Below, piece by piece: positions 40,685 to 48,607 of a DNA stretch of 64,000 nt. Positions within the stretch are counted from its first letter, which is position 1. The number at the start of each line of letters is the position of its first letter. The translations under genes and the position numbers were made by a program. The DNA comes from Acidihalobacter_A sp037381185. Lineage in GTDB: Bacteria; Pseudomonadota; Gammaproteobacteria; DSM-5130; Acidihalobacteraceae. The notes below the pieces were generated by a model. That model was not told the DNA's origin, did no database searches, and saw nothing but the letters and a program-made list of their open reading frames with translations. Location: positions 62,001 to 126,000 of the forward strand of contig NZ_JARRQY010000012.1 in NCBI RefSeq assembly GCF_037381185.1, written 5' to 3'.

Positions 40685-42238
40685 ATGGCACAACTGCCCA
40701 CGCTGTCCGTACGCCTGCTGCGCATGGCCGCAGCACTGGTTCTGTCGCTGCTGTTCACGCTGCTCTATGCCACGCTCGCAGCCAAGAACCGCTACGCCGA
40801 GCGCATCCTCATTCCGATGCTGGACGTACTGCAGTCAGTACCGATCCTGGGCTACCTATCGATCACCGTGGCCGGTTTCGTGGCGCTATTCCCCGGCAGT
40901 CTGTGGGGCGTGCAGATGGCCGTGATCTTCGCGGTGTTCACTTCGCAGGCCTGGAACATGACCTTCAGCCTGTACCAGTCGCTGAAGACGGTACCGCGCG
41001 ATCTGTCGGAAGCGGCGGCCACCTACCAACTTCCGGCCTGGCAGCGCTTCTGGCGCCTGGAGCTGCCCTTCGCCATGCCCGGACTGGTCTGGAACGCCAT
41101 GATGTCGGTCTCCGGCGGCTGGTTCTTCGTGGTCGCGGCCGAAGCCATCACCGTGGGCGGGCATCAAGTGATGGTGCCGGGGGTGGGTTCCTACATCGCG
41201 CTGGCGATCCAGGAACGCAATCTGGGCGCCATCGGCTGGGCCATCCTGACCATGTTGCTGGTCATTCTGCTGTACGACGCACTGCTGTTCCGTCCAGTGA
41301 TCGCCTGGGCCGACAAGTTCAAGTTCGATACCGCCTCGGCCGAGCCCGCCCCTGAATCCCGCGTGCTCGATTTTCTGCAGCGCACCCGCCTGCTGCGCCG
41401 AGCGGCCGTGGTGCCGAGTCTGCTGTGGCAGCTCAGTCTGCGGTTTTCCACCCGTCCGGCGCCGCCGCAAGGCAAAGCGGAAGGAAACTTGAACCGTGGC
41501 CTGGAGCTTGCGTTTAACCTTCTGCTAGGGCTGCTGGTCGCGGCCGTGATCGGCGCGGTATGGTTCATCGTCCCGCGCGACTTCGGCTGGACCGAGGTCG
41601 GCCACGTAGTCCTGCTCGGACTGGCGACCGCGGCCAGGGTATTCGTTCTGGTCATCCTCGCGAGCCTCGTATGGGTGCCGGTGGGCATCTGGATCGGCTT
41701 GCGGCCGAAGCTCGCCCGCCGCGTGCAGCCGCTGGCGCAGTTCCTCGCCGCCTTTCCGGCCAACCTGCTGTTTCCGCTGGTGGTGGTGTTTATCGTTCAT
41801 TTCCATCTGAACGTGAACGTGTGGACCAGCCCGCTGATGATCCTCGGCAGCCAGTGGTACATCCTGTTCAACGTCATCGGCGGTGCCGCGGCACTGCCTG
41901 GCGAACTCAAGGAAGCCTCGCGCAACCTCGGGCTGCGCGGCTGGCTGCGTTTTCGCCGCCTGTTGCTGCCGGGGGTTTTCCAGTCCTACGTGACCGGCGC
42001 GCTCACCGCCTCGGGCGGCGCCTGGAACGCCAGCATCGTCGCGGAGGTGGTGAGCTGGGGCAGCCACACGCTGGTCGCCACCGGCCTCGGCGCCTACATC
42101 GCTCAGGCCACCGCCGCCGGCGACATGCACAAGGTCGCGCTGGGCACCGGCGTGATGGCGCTTTTCGTCATCGCTCTCAACCGCTTCGTCTGGCACCGGC
42201 TGTACCGCTTCGCCGAGACCCACTGGCGCCTCGACTGA
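40685..42238 (+). CDS. fused tandem-domain ABC permease (SsuC/TauC type), N-terminus probably shortened
   Basis: A 517-residue membrane protein made of two BPD-type permease domains in one chain. Each has an EAA-type loop: S-E-A-A-A-T-Y-Q-L-P-A-W-Q-R-F-W-R-L-E-L-P (first half) and K-E-A-S-R-N-L-G-L-R-G-W-L-R-F-R-R-L-L-L-P (second). A basic linker (about 215-255) joins them. From memory, relatives run to about 580 residues with an additional N-terminal helix and periplasmic segment; here the sequence starts directly at L-S-V-R-L-L-R-M-A-A. Upstream is a palindromic repeat, so a 5' truncation is likely. The start is uncertain (40685, or 40580 by a longer frame). Forms an importer with the ATPase 12 bases downstream. 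Substrate unknown; nitrate/sulfonate-type by family. Confidence 0.75.
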   Translation: MAQLPTLSVRLLRMAAALVLSLLFTLLYATLAAKNRYAERILIPMLDVLQSVPILGYLSITVAGFVALFPGSLWGVQMAVIFAVFTSQAWNMTFSLYQSLKTVPRDLSEAAATYQLPAWQRFWRLELPFAMPGLVWNAMMSVSGGWFFVVAAEAITVGGHQVMVPGVGSYIALAIQERNLGAIGWAILTMLLVILLYDALLFRPVIAWADKFKFDTASAEPAPESRVLDFLQRTRLLRRAAVVPSLLWQLSLRFSTRPAPPQGKAEGNLNRGLELAFNLLLGLLVAAVIGAVWFIVPRDFGWTEVGHVVLLGLATAARVFVLVILASLVWVPVGIWIGLRPKLARRVQPLAQFLAAFPANLLFPLVVVFIVHFHLNVNVWTSPLMILGSQWYILFNVIGGAAALPGELKEASRNLGLRGWLRFRRLLLPGVFQSYVTGALTASGGAWNASIVAEVVSWGSHTLVATGLGAYIAQATAAGDMHKVALGTGVMALFVIALNRFVWHRLYRFAETHWRLD

Positions 42239-42250
42239 ACCACAGCGACA

Positions 42251-43591
42251 ATGAGCACAACCATGAACGCACCCACCCAAACCAGCGAAATCCTGCGCCT
42301 GCGCAACGTGCAGAAGACCTTCAAGACGCCCGACGGCGAGGACCTCAAGATCATCGACGGCGTCGACCTCAGCCTGCGCGAGGGCGAGATACTGGTCATG
42401 CTGGGGCGCTCGGGCTCGGGCAAGTCGACGCTGCTGCGCATCATGTCCGGACTGGTCGAGCAGAGCGCGGGCGAAGTGAGTTATCGCGGTGAACCGGTGC
42501 GGGGCCCCGTACCCGGACTGTCCATGGTGTTTCAGAGCTTCGCCCTGTTCCCCTGGCTTACGGTCCTGGAGAACGTCGAACTCGGCCTGGAGGCGCGCGG
42601 CGTATCGAAGGCCGAGCGCCGGCGCCGCGCCCTGGCCGCGATCGACCTGATCGGGCTGGACGGCTTCGAGTCAGCCTATCCACGCGAGCTTTCCGGCGGC
42701 ATGCGCCAGCGCGTCGGCTTCGCCCGCGCGCTGGTGGTCGACCCCGACGTGCTGTTCATGGACGAGGCCTTCTCCGCGCTGGACGTGCTCACCGCGGAGA
42801 ACCTGCGTACCGACCTACTAGACCTTTGGGCCGAAGGCTCGACCTCGCTGCGCGGCATCCTACTGGTCTCACACAACATCGAGGAAGCGGTGCTGATGGC
42901 AGATCGCATCGTCATCTTCGCCTCCAATCCGGGCCGCGTGGCGGCCGAGATCCCGGTGCGTCTGCCCCAGCCGCGCAACCGCCAGGCGCCCGAGTTCCGC
43001 CGTCTGGTCGAACAGATCTATGCAATCATGACCCGTCGCCAGGATGCGCAGACGGGACGCCGCGCAGAAGGCGTGGCCTACCGCATGCCCAGCGCCTCGA
43101 TCAACCGACTGGCCGGCCTCATCGAGGCCATCGACATGGAAACCAAGGATGGCGGCGACCGCTACGTCAGCCTGCCCGAACTGGCCGACGACATGCAGCT
43201 TTCCGTGGACGATCTGTTTCCGCTGGTCGAGGCGCTGGAAATTCTGGACCTGGCGGCGGTGCGCGAGGGCCTGATCGCGCTCAGCTACGCCGGACTGCGC
43301 TATGCCGACGGCGACACGCAGACGCGCAAGCAGATCTTCGCCCGCCAGCTGCTCAAGCACGTCCCGCTGGCTGCACACATCCGCAGCGTCCTGGATGAGC
43401 GGCCCAACCACCGCGCCCCGGCCGGACGTTTTCTCAACGAGCTTGAGGACAGCCTCAGCGAGAGCGAATCCGACCGCGTACTGGAATCCGTGATCAACTG
43501 GGCACGCTACGCCGAGATTTTCGCGTACGACGACGATGCCGAAGTGCTCAGCCTGGAGGATCCCGGCGTCGTCGAGGCTGGAACAGTTTAA
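42251..43591 (+). CDS. ABC importer ATPase with AAA-associated C-terminal domain
   Basis: A 446-residue protein: an N-terminal ABC ATPase (about 10-260) of the nitrate/sulfonate/taurine importer type and a C-terminal AAA-associated domain (about 280-430). Walker A G-R-S-G-S-G-K-S-T, Q-loop F-Q-S-F-A-L-F-P-W, signature L-S-G-G-M-R-Q-R-V, Walker B V-L-F-M-D-E-A-F and switch His in V-S-H-N-I are all present, so it should hydrolyse ATP. The tail includes a winged-helix-like region (S-I-N-R-L-A-G-L-I-E-A-I) of unknown regulatory role. It partners the fused permease; no binding-protein gene is adjacent. Start at 42251 or 42263. Confidence 0.88.
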   Translation: MSTTMNAPTQTSEILRLRNVQKTFKTPDGEDLKIIDGVDLSLREGEILVMLGRSGSGKSTLLRIMSGLVEQSAGEVSYRGEPVRGPVPGLSMVFQSFALFPWLTVLENVELGLEARGVSKAERRRRALAAIDLIGLDGFESAYPRELSGGMRQRVGFARALVVDPDVLFMDEAFSALDVLTAENLRTDLLDLWAEGSTSLRGILLVSHNIEEAVLMADRIVIFASNPGRVAAEIPVRLPQPRNRQAPEFRRLVEQIYAIMTRRQDAQTGRRAEGVAYRMPSASINRLAGLIEAIDMETKDGGDRYVSLPELADDMQLSVDDLFPLVEALEILDLAAVREGLIALSYAGLRYADGDTQTRKQIFARQLLKHVPLAAHIRSVLDERPNHRAPAGRFLNELEDSLSESESDRVLESVINWARYAEIFAYDDDAEVLSLEDPGVVEAGTV

Positions 43592-43648
43592 CTACGCCAG
43601 CCGCGGTTGACGTCTTGTACACTCATTAGCAGTTTGATGGAGACCTCC

Positions 43649-44923
43649 ATGGATAAGTCACTGATCGTCATCGGCGCCGGCCCGGCCGGTATCGAAGCCT
43701 CGCTTACCGCTGCCCGCTGCGGCGCGCGCGTCACGCTGATCCACGAAGGCCCACTGGGCGGACGCTCGACCCACGGCAGCTTGCTGCCCAGCAAGGTCTG
43801 GCTCGCCGCCGCCCGCCCCGGCGCCACACCGGCCAGGATTCTTGAGCGACTGGGCAAGGTGAAATCCGCCTGGGTGGCAACGCAACAGCGCCTGTTGACC
43901 GGAGCCGGCGTCGAGTGCGTGCAGGGCCGCGCACGGATTACCGGCGCCGGCGTGGTCGAAATCGACGGCCAGTCCGACTCTCTCCAAGCCGATGCCGTCA
44001 TTCTCGCCAGCGGTTCGGAACCCACCTTCCCCCCCGCTCTCAAACCCGACGGCAAGCGCGTCATCGCCCCCCGCCTGCTGGCCAAGCTCGACTGGCTACC
44101 GCCTCGCGTGGTGGTCATCGGCGGCGGCCCAACAGGCTGCGAGGCCGTACATCTGTTCAACGCGCTGGGCGCCGCCGTCACCTGGCTTCCGGGCCGCCCC
44201 GGCGCACTCGCCGGCTTCGCCCGCCCTGCCGTGCAGATACTGTGCGCCTCCTTCGCGCAACGCGGCGTCGAAATCCTCGCCGACGCCGATGCGGTCGACA
44301 TCGAACGCGGAGAAGATCAAGCCTGCGTGGTCACCGATACCGACTCCCGCATCGAAGCCGAACTCGTGTTCGTTGCCACCGGCCGCCGCGCCGATCTGGA
44401 CGGCCAGGGTTTGGACTCCCTCGGCCTCGACCTGCCTCCCGCGACCGATACCTTCGGCTACGCAGCACAGAATCTCTATCTGGTCGGCGATGCGGCCGGC
44501 GGCCCCTTCCTCGCCAATCGCGCGCTGGCCCAGGCGCGCATCGCCACGCGCCATGCCCTCGATCTGCCCTGTGCGGGCTACACCGCCGAGGCCGTGGTGC
44601 AGGCGGTCTATTCGCAACCGGAAGTGGCCCAGGTCGGCTGCGTCGAGGGCGACGGCATACGCGGCCTGGAACTGCCGTTGGACACGGCGCTCAAAGCCTA
44701 CCTGCGTTCGCCAGACGGTCGCTTCTCTTTGAGCTGGGACGCCGAGCAGCGCATCACCGGCGGCTGGGTCGTCGGCGTGCACGCCGCGGACGCCCTCGCA
44801 CCGGTCGCCGCCGCCATCGCCGCCCAGGCGACGCTGCAGCAGCTCGCCGCGTCATGGCCTGCCAATCCCACGTTGGGCGAACTCGCACCGATGGTGGCGC
44901 GTCTGGCGGTGGATGCCGGTTAG
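43649..44923 (+). CDS. dihydrolipoamide dehydrogenase-like flavoprotein lacking the redox disulfide
   Basis: A 424-residue FAD/NAD(P) oxidoreductase of the class I pyridine nucleotide-disulfide fold. FAD loop I-G-A-G-P-A-G-I-E-A-S (7-17), NAD(P) loop V-I-G-G-G-P-T-G-C-E-A, second FAD motif L-V-G-D-A-A-G-G-P-F and a dimerisation domain after about 330. In lipoamide dehydrogenases the first helix reads G-G-T-C-L-N-V-G-C-I-P-S-K; here it is G-G-R-S-T-H-G-S-L-L-P-S-K (35-47), so both Cys are replaced. It therefore cannot work as a disulfide reductase in the usual way. It follows the ABC importer genes on the same strand. GGAG lies 6 bases before ATG 43649. Confidence 0.82.
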   Translation: MDKSLIVIGAGPAGIEASLTAARCGARVTLIHEGPLGGRSTHGSLLPSKVWLAAARPGATPARILERLGKVKSAWVATQQRLLTGAGVECVQGRARITGAGVVEIDGQSDSLQADAVILASGSEPTFPPALKPDGKRVIAPRLLAKLDWLPPRVVVIGGGPTGCEAVHLFNALGAAVTWLPGRPGALAGFARPAVQILCASFAQRGVEILADADAVDIERGEDQACVVTDTDSRIEAELVFVATGRRADLDGQGLDSLGLDLPPATDTFGYAAQNLYLVGDAAGGPFLANRALAQARIATRHALDLPCAGYTAEAVVQAVYSQPEVAQVGCVEGDGIRGLELPLDTALKAYLRSPDGRFSLSWDAEQRITGGWVVGVHAADALAPVAAAIAAQATLQQLAASWPANPTLGELAPMVARLAVDAG

Positions 44924-45045
44924 GACCTGTTCACAAGCACCCAAATCCACACTCACGACAACGTTTATCTACGATAAGGGATTAAGGCAGTATTGGAACG
45001 CGTCTGCCTGAGCGCTACGCACAACGGCGTGAGGTTCTTTCAACA

Positions 45046-46362
45046 ATGCCTTTCCTCAATGAAAAGCTGCACATCAAGGTCGAAACCGACAAACTCCGGG
45101 CAGGGATGTTCGTAGCCGGACTCGATCGCCCCTGGGAAGGCACTCCGTTCCTGCTGCAAGGCTTTCTAATCAACACCGAAGAGGAACTGACCCAACTGCG
45201 CGGGCTGTGCCGCATCGTCTACGTCGACCCGACCCGTTCCTCGGTCGAGATGAAGGCCCTGGACAGCGCTGCCGGCCCCCTGCTCCCCCATCGCCGATCC
45301 TCTGCGCCGACGCCGGCCAAGAAAACGAACCGTATCCGCCGCGGTCCGCCGCCGGACCTCAAGGGCCTGTCCGAACCTGAGGCCTTCCGCGAGAGCCTGC
45401 CATGCGCCGTGAGGACCCAGACCCAGGCCCATCGCTACCTCAACCGCGCGTTCAATGATGTTCGCCTGGGTTCCAGCATCGATACCGACGAAGCCAAGCA
45501 GGCGGTATCCAGCCTGATCGACTCCATCACCACCAACGTGAACGCTGCGCTATGGCTGACCAACCTGAAAAAGCGCGACGAATACACCTCGATCCACTGC
45601 CTCAACGTCTGCGTACTGAGCATCGCCTTTGCCCGCCATCTGGGGTACGGCGAAGAGGAACTCAAAATCATCGGGCTGGGCGCGCTGCTGCACGATCTCG
45701 GCAAGATCAAGACGCCGCCGGAAATCCTCAACAAGCCGGCCCGCCTGACCAGCGACGAATTCGAGGTGATGAGGAAACACCCGGTCGACGGCTACGAAAT
45801 GCTCTGCGACGGCGGCGGCGTCCCGCCCCAGTCGCTGCAGATCATCCGCCACCATCACGAGCGCATCGCCGGCAACGGCTACCCCGACGGCTGGCAGGGC
45901 GACCAGATCCCCTTGCCGGTGTTGGTCACCTCGGTAGTCGACGTCTACGACGCCATCACCAGCGACCGCTGCTACCACGACGGCGTTCCCGCCCATCAGG
46001 GCCTGCAGCTGCTCTACGACATCGCCCCGAACAACTTCGGCCGCGAACTGATCGAGGAGTTCATTCGCTGCATAGGCATCTATCCCGTCGGCAGCCTGGT
46101 CGAGCTGACCACCGGCGCGCTCGGCGTCGTGCTCTCGGCCGATCCGCTGCACCGTCTCAAGCCGCTGGTGCGGCTGGTGCGGGAGCCCGACGGCAGCCCC
46201 TGCGCCGATGGCGAACTCATCGATCTGGCGGAGCTGTCCGGCCACGACAACGAGAGCTGGCGCCGCTGGGGCATACGCCGCGTGCTGTCGCCCGCCGACT
46301 ATGGCATCGACGTCAAATCCATCGTTGCCAAAGACAACGATGTTTCCTCGCTGATCAACTGA
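45046..46362 (+). CDS. HD-GYP c-di-GMP phosphodiesterase with DUF3391 N-terminus
   Basis: A 438-residue cytoplasmic protein. N-terminal DUF3391-like region (about 5-75; V-E-T-D-K-L-R-A-G-M-F-V-A-G-L-D), a variable Pro/Arg-rich linker (80-110), then HD-GYP (about 145-345): L-L-H-D-L-G-K-I-K-T-P, K-H-P-V-D-G-Y, H-H-H-E-R-I-A-G-N-G-Y-P and D-V-Y-D-A-I-T-S-D-R. The signature Gly-Tyr-Pro and metal-binding His/Asp residues are kept (A-G-N-G-Y-P where D-G-x-G-Y-P is usual), so hydrolysis of c-di-GMP is expected. It would oppose the GGDEF protein at 11997-13415. The CDF transporter follows 20 bases later. Confidence 0.92.
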   Translation: MPFLNEKLHIKVETDKLRAGMFVAGLDRPWEGTPFLLQGFLINTEEELTQLRGLCRIVYVDPTRSSVEMKALDSAAGPLLPHRRSSAPTPAKKTNRIRRGPPPDLKGLSEPEAFRESLPCAVRTQTQAHRYLNRAFNDVRLGSSIDTDEAKQAVSSLIDSITTNVNAALWLTNLKKRDEYTSIHCLNVCVLSIAFARHLGYGEEELKIIGLGALLHDLGKIKTPPEILNKPARLTSDEFEVMRKHPVDGYEMLCDGGGVPPQSLQIIRHHHERIAGNGYPDGWQGDQIPLPVLVTSVVDVYDAITSDRCYHDGVPAHQGLQLLYDIAPNNFGRELIEEFIRCIGIYPVGSLVELTTGALGVVLSADPLHRLKPLVRLVREPDGSPCADGELIDLAELSGHDNESWRRWGIRRVLSPADYGIDVKSIVAKDNDVSSLIN

Positions 46363-46382
46363 ATCCCGCATACGGAGCCCCC

Positions 46383-47324
46383 ATGTCCGCCGCGCATCAC
46401 CACCATTCGGATCACGGCCACGGGCATCACCACCATCACCACGCCCCGGAGTCGTACTCGCGAGCCTTCGCCATCGGCATCGCCCTGAACACGGCATTCG
46501 TGGTCATCGAAGCGGCTTTCGGCCTGTACGCCGACTCCCTGGCCCTGCTGGCCGACGCCGGCCACAACCTCAGCGACGTGTTCGCCCTGTTGCTCGCCTG
46601 GGGCGCACTGAGCCTGACCCAGACCCGCCCCACGGAGCGGCGCACCTACGGCCTGCGCCGCAGCAGCCAGCTCGCCTCGCTGACCAATGCCGTGATACTG
46701 CTGATGGTCAGCGGCATCATCGCCTGGGAAGCGTTCAATCGTTTCCTGCAACCCAGCCCCGTGGCCGAGAACACCGTTATCTGGGTCGCCGCCATCGGCG
46801 TGGCAATCAACACCGCCACCGCCCTGCTGTTCATGGCCGGCCAGCGTCACGACCTCAACGTACGCGGAGCCTTCCTGCACATGGCCGCCGATGCCGGCAT
46901 CTCGCTGGGCGTGGTGATCGGCGGCATCGCCGTGCTGCTGACCCGCTGGTACTGGCTCGACCCGCTGATCGGCCTGCTCATCGTGGCCGTCATCGTTTAC
47001 GGCACCTGGGGGTTGTTCCGCGAATCGCTGGACCTCATGCTGGACGCCGTGCCGGACGGCATCGACGCGGCCGAAGTACGTGACTACCTGGAAAAGACGC
47101 CGGGCATCACCGCGCTGCACGACCTGCACATCTGGGCCACCAGCACCACGGAAATCGCGCTCACCGTACACCTCGTCAAGGCCGACGGTTCTCTGGACGA
47201 CGCGCTGCTCGGCGATCTGGCCGCCGAACTCAAAAGCCGTTTCGGCATACAGCACGTAACCATTCAGCTCGAACGCGGCGACGCCGCCCATCCCTGCCCT
47301 CTGGACGGCGTACAAGCCGGCTAG
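46383..47324 (+). CDS. cation diffusion facilitator (Zn-type) exporter
   Basis: A 313-residue CDF/ZnT-like transporter with six membrane helices. The N-terminus is extremely His-rich (H-H-H-H-S-D-H-G-H-G-H-H-H-H-H-H), likely a metal-capturing tail. The transport-site motif in helix 2 is A-D-A-G-H-N-L-S-D-V and in helix 5 H-M-A-A-D-A-G-I-S. The cytoplasmic C-terminal domain is ferredoxin-like (D-L-H-I-W-A-T-S-T-T). The H-x-x-x-D metal site in both helices favours Zn (or Cd/Co) export driven by protons. No metal regulator gene is adjacent. Same strand as the HD-GYP gene. Confidence 0.93.
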   Translation: MSAAHHHHSDHGHGHHHHHHAPESYSRAFAIGIALNTAFVVIEAAFGLYADSLALLADAGHNLSDVFALLLAWGALSLTQTRPTERRTYGLRRSSQLASLTNAVILLMVSGIIAWEAFNRFLQPSPVAENTVIWVAAIGVAINTATALLFMAGQRHDLNVRGAFLHMAADAGISLGVVIGGIAVLLTRWYWLDPLIGLLIVAVIVYGTWGLFRESLDLMLDAVPDGIDAAEVRDYLEKTPGITALHDLHIWATSTTEIALTVHLVKADGSLDDALLGDLAAELKSRFGIQHVTIQLERGDAAHPCPLDGVQAG

Positions 47325-47365
47325 GCGGGTTGCCGGGCCGTTCGGCGCGCGGCCGGAGACACCCC

Positions 47366-47746
47366 ATGCACATCGAACAACTCGATCACCTCGTCCTGAC
47401 CGTCCGCGACATCGAGCGCAGCATCGCCTCCTATGTGGACGTCCTGGGAATGCGTGCGCTGAGCTTCGGAGACAATCGCCGGGCGCTCGTCTTCGGCGAA
47501 CAGAAGATCAACCTGCATCCCGCGGATGCGCCCATCGCGCCGCACGCCGCACAACCGACCCCGGGTTCCGCCGACCTGTGTTTCATCACGCAAACCCCGA
47601 TTGGGGAAGTCGCCGAACATCTGGCCACGCACGGCGTCGAAGCGGAAGCCGGGCCGGCGCCGCGCACCGGCGCTCGTGGGCCGATCGTGTCGGTTTATTT
47701 CCGAGACCCCGACGGCAACCTGATCGAAGTTTCCAACTATTCGTGA
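47366..47746 (+). CDS. VOC (glyoxalase/dioxygenase) superfamily protein
   Basis: A 126-residue single-domain VOC protein: M-H-I-E-Q-L-D-H-L-V-L-T-V at the start with the first metal-ligand His, K-I-N-L-H-P in the middle and the end signature F-R-D-P-D-G-N-L-I-E-V-S with the ligand Glu. These small enzymes bind a divalent metal and catalyse isomerisation, ring cleavage or thiol addition; the YwbC-like subgroup is mostly uncharacterised. GGAG precedes ATG 47366 by 8 bases; a longer frame at 47330 is not supported. It may share a transcript with the CDF gene (41 bases upstream). Confidence 0.85.
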   Translation: MHIEQLDHLVLTVRDIERSIASYVDVLGMRALSFGDNRRALVFGEQKINLHPADAPIAPHAAQPTPGSADLCFITQTPIGEVAEHLATHGVEAEAGPAPRTGARGPIVSVYFRDPDGNLIEVSNYS

Positions 47747-47828
47747 GGAGACTCTTTCGGGCACGGCTCGGGGCGTGTGGTTCCTGTTGGCTATAGAGTG
47801 GAACCTATTCCCAATTGTTGGCGCTGGG

Positions 47829-47936
47829 GCTCGTTTCGGGCGCGAATCAGCGTTTCCAGTATTGATCCTGCTTGGGTGACGCGCCCGAGCCTCTTTCTTT
47901 GCATGCCCAAAGAAAGAGGCGAAAGAAAGGCACCCC
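47829..47936 (+). repeat. left 108-bp inverted end of the nested element
   Basis: Starts GCTCGTTTCGGGCGCGA (47829-47845), has GGTGACGCGCCCGAGCC at 47875-47891, a 12-bp TTTCTTTG-type hairpin (47890-47918), and ends GGCGAAAGAAAGGCACCCC (47918-47936). Each block has its complement in the right end, in reverse order. Confidence 0.85.
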
Positions 47937-48392
47937 AAGCACTCTGCGCCTGTGCCATTGGCGGCTGCAGTTGGCTGGTGTGCGTTCAGGGCAAGGCGCG
48001 GTGCGCAGGCAATGGCCATTGCCCTTGGCAAGCGCCGCAACGCGGCCATGGGCGCACACAAGCCAACGGCGCGCCTTGTGGCGAAACAGCCTGGAGTCGC
48101 TGCAGCCGCCAATGGCACAGGTGCAGAGTGCTGTGCCTTGACCCTACGGGCAAACCTCGAGCGCACCCCAAACATCTGAGCATCTAAATCTGCTTGTCCG
48201 AAGTACTTCGCTTCAGACTCGCCTTGTTTTGACGTTCGGTCCCCTCCTGATCGCTTGCCTCGCGAACGTGCGCCTGAGCGGGGATGGCTGACAGGGAGGT
48301 CAGCCAAGCAGCTCTTGGCCTGGATGGCCAATAGCTGCGGGCCCTGTTCAGGCGTGCGTTCGCGAGGTTGCCCGTAGGGACAAGCGATCCCG

Positions 48393-48500
48393 GGGGTGCG
48401 TTTCTTTCGCCGGTTTCTTTGCGCATTTCAAAGAAATCGGCTCGGGCGCGTCACCGATTCAAAGCGAATCCCCAAACCTCAAATCGCGCCCGAAACGAGC
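48393..48500 (-). repeat. right 108-bp inverted end of the nested element
   Basis: Mirror of 47829-47936: GGGGTGCGTTTCTTTCGCC (48393-48411; 18 of 19 match), a TTTCTTTG/CAAAGAAA hairpin (48413-48437), GGCTCGGGCGCGTCACC (48439-48455; perfect) and TCGCGCCCGAAACGAGC (48484-48500; perfect). Only the loop sequences between blocks differ. Confidence 0.85.
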
Positions 48501-48607
48501 TGCCACGGCTAACAACCATGTCGCCTTCAATCGACGTAAGACCCAAACCACAACCGATGATCCACGTCCGAAACAAACCTCAGCGCCAACTCTAATGAGA
48601 AAAAGTC

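Larger units (their letters stand above)
47777..48500. mobile_element. nested palindromic element, full copy (672-bp core plus leader)
   Basis: The 860-bp spacer between the VOC and nitronate monooxygenase genes is filled by this element. After a leader shared with copies at 24441 and 40437, the core runs 47829-48500 with 108-bp imperfect inverted ends. Inside are an almost perfect 33-bp inverted repeat (47938-47970 with 48100-48132), a 16-bp palindrome GGCAATGGCCATTGCC (48008-48023), a 19-bp pair (48259-48277 with 48348-48366, 17 matches) enclosing hairpins at 48286-48305 and 48308-48338. No credible gene is inside: ORFs there are shadows of the palindromes. Non-coding and probably mobile or REPIN-like. 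48501-48607 shows nothing. Confidence 0.8.

Noticed and set aside
44924..44940. TAGGACCTGTTCACAAG after the flavoprotein gene resembles the IS5-type end at 39042
   Set aside because: About 15 of 17 positions match, but it starts in a stop codon, there is no transposase sequence near it, and no second end was found. Chance or a solo relic cannot be separated.
48008..48023. 16-bp palindrome as a possible resolvase or integrase site
   Set aside because: No recombinase gene is present nearby and the palindrome is one of many in the nested element; it has no independent support.
47850..48500. Several ORFs of 65-140 codons inside the palindromic element
   Set aside because: They lie in repeats on both strands, show no domain or ribosome-binding site, and arise from high GC content without stops.
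47777..48500. Integron-type attC site or superintegron cassette
   Set aside because: No R' and R'' core (GTTRRRY) pair, no cassette array and no integrase gene in the window. The inverted ends are also much longer than an attC arm.
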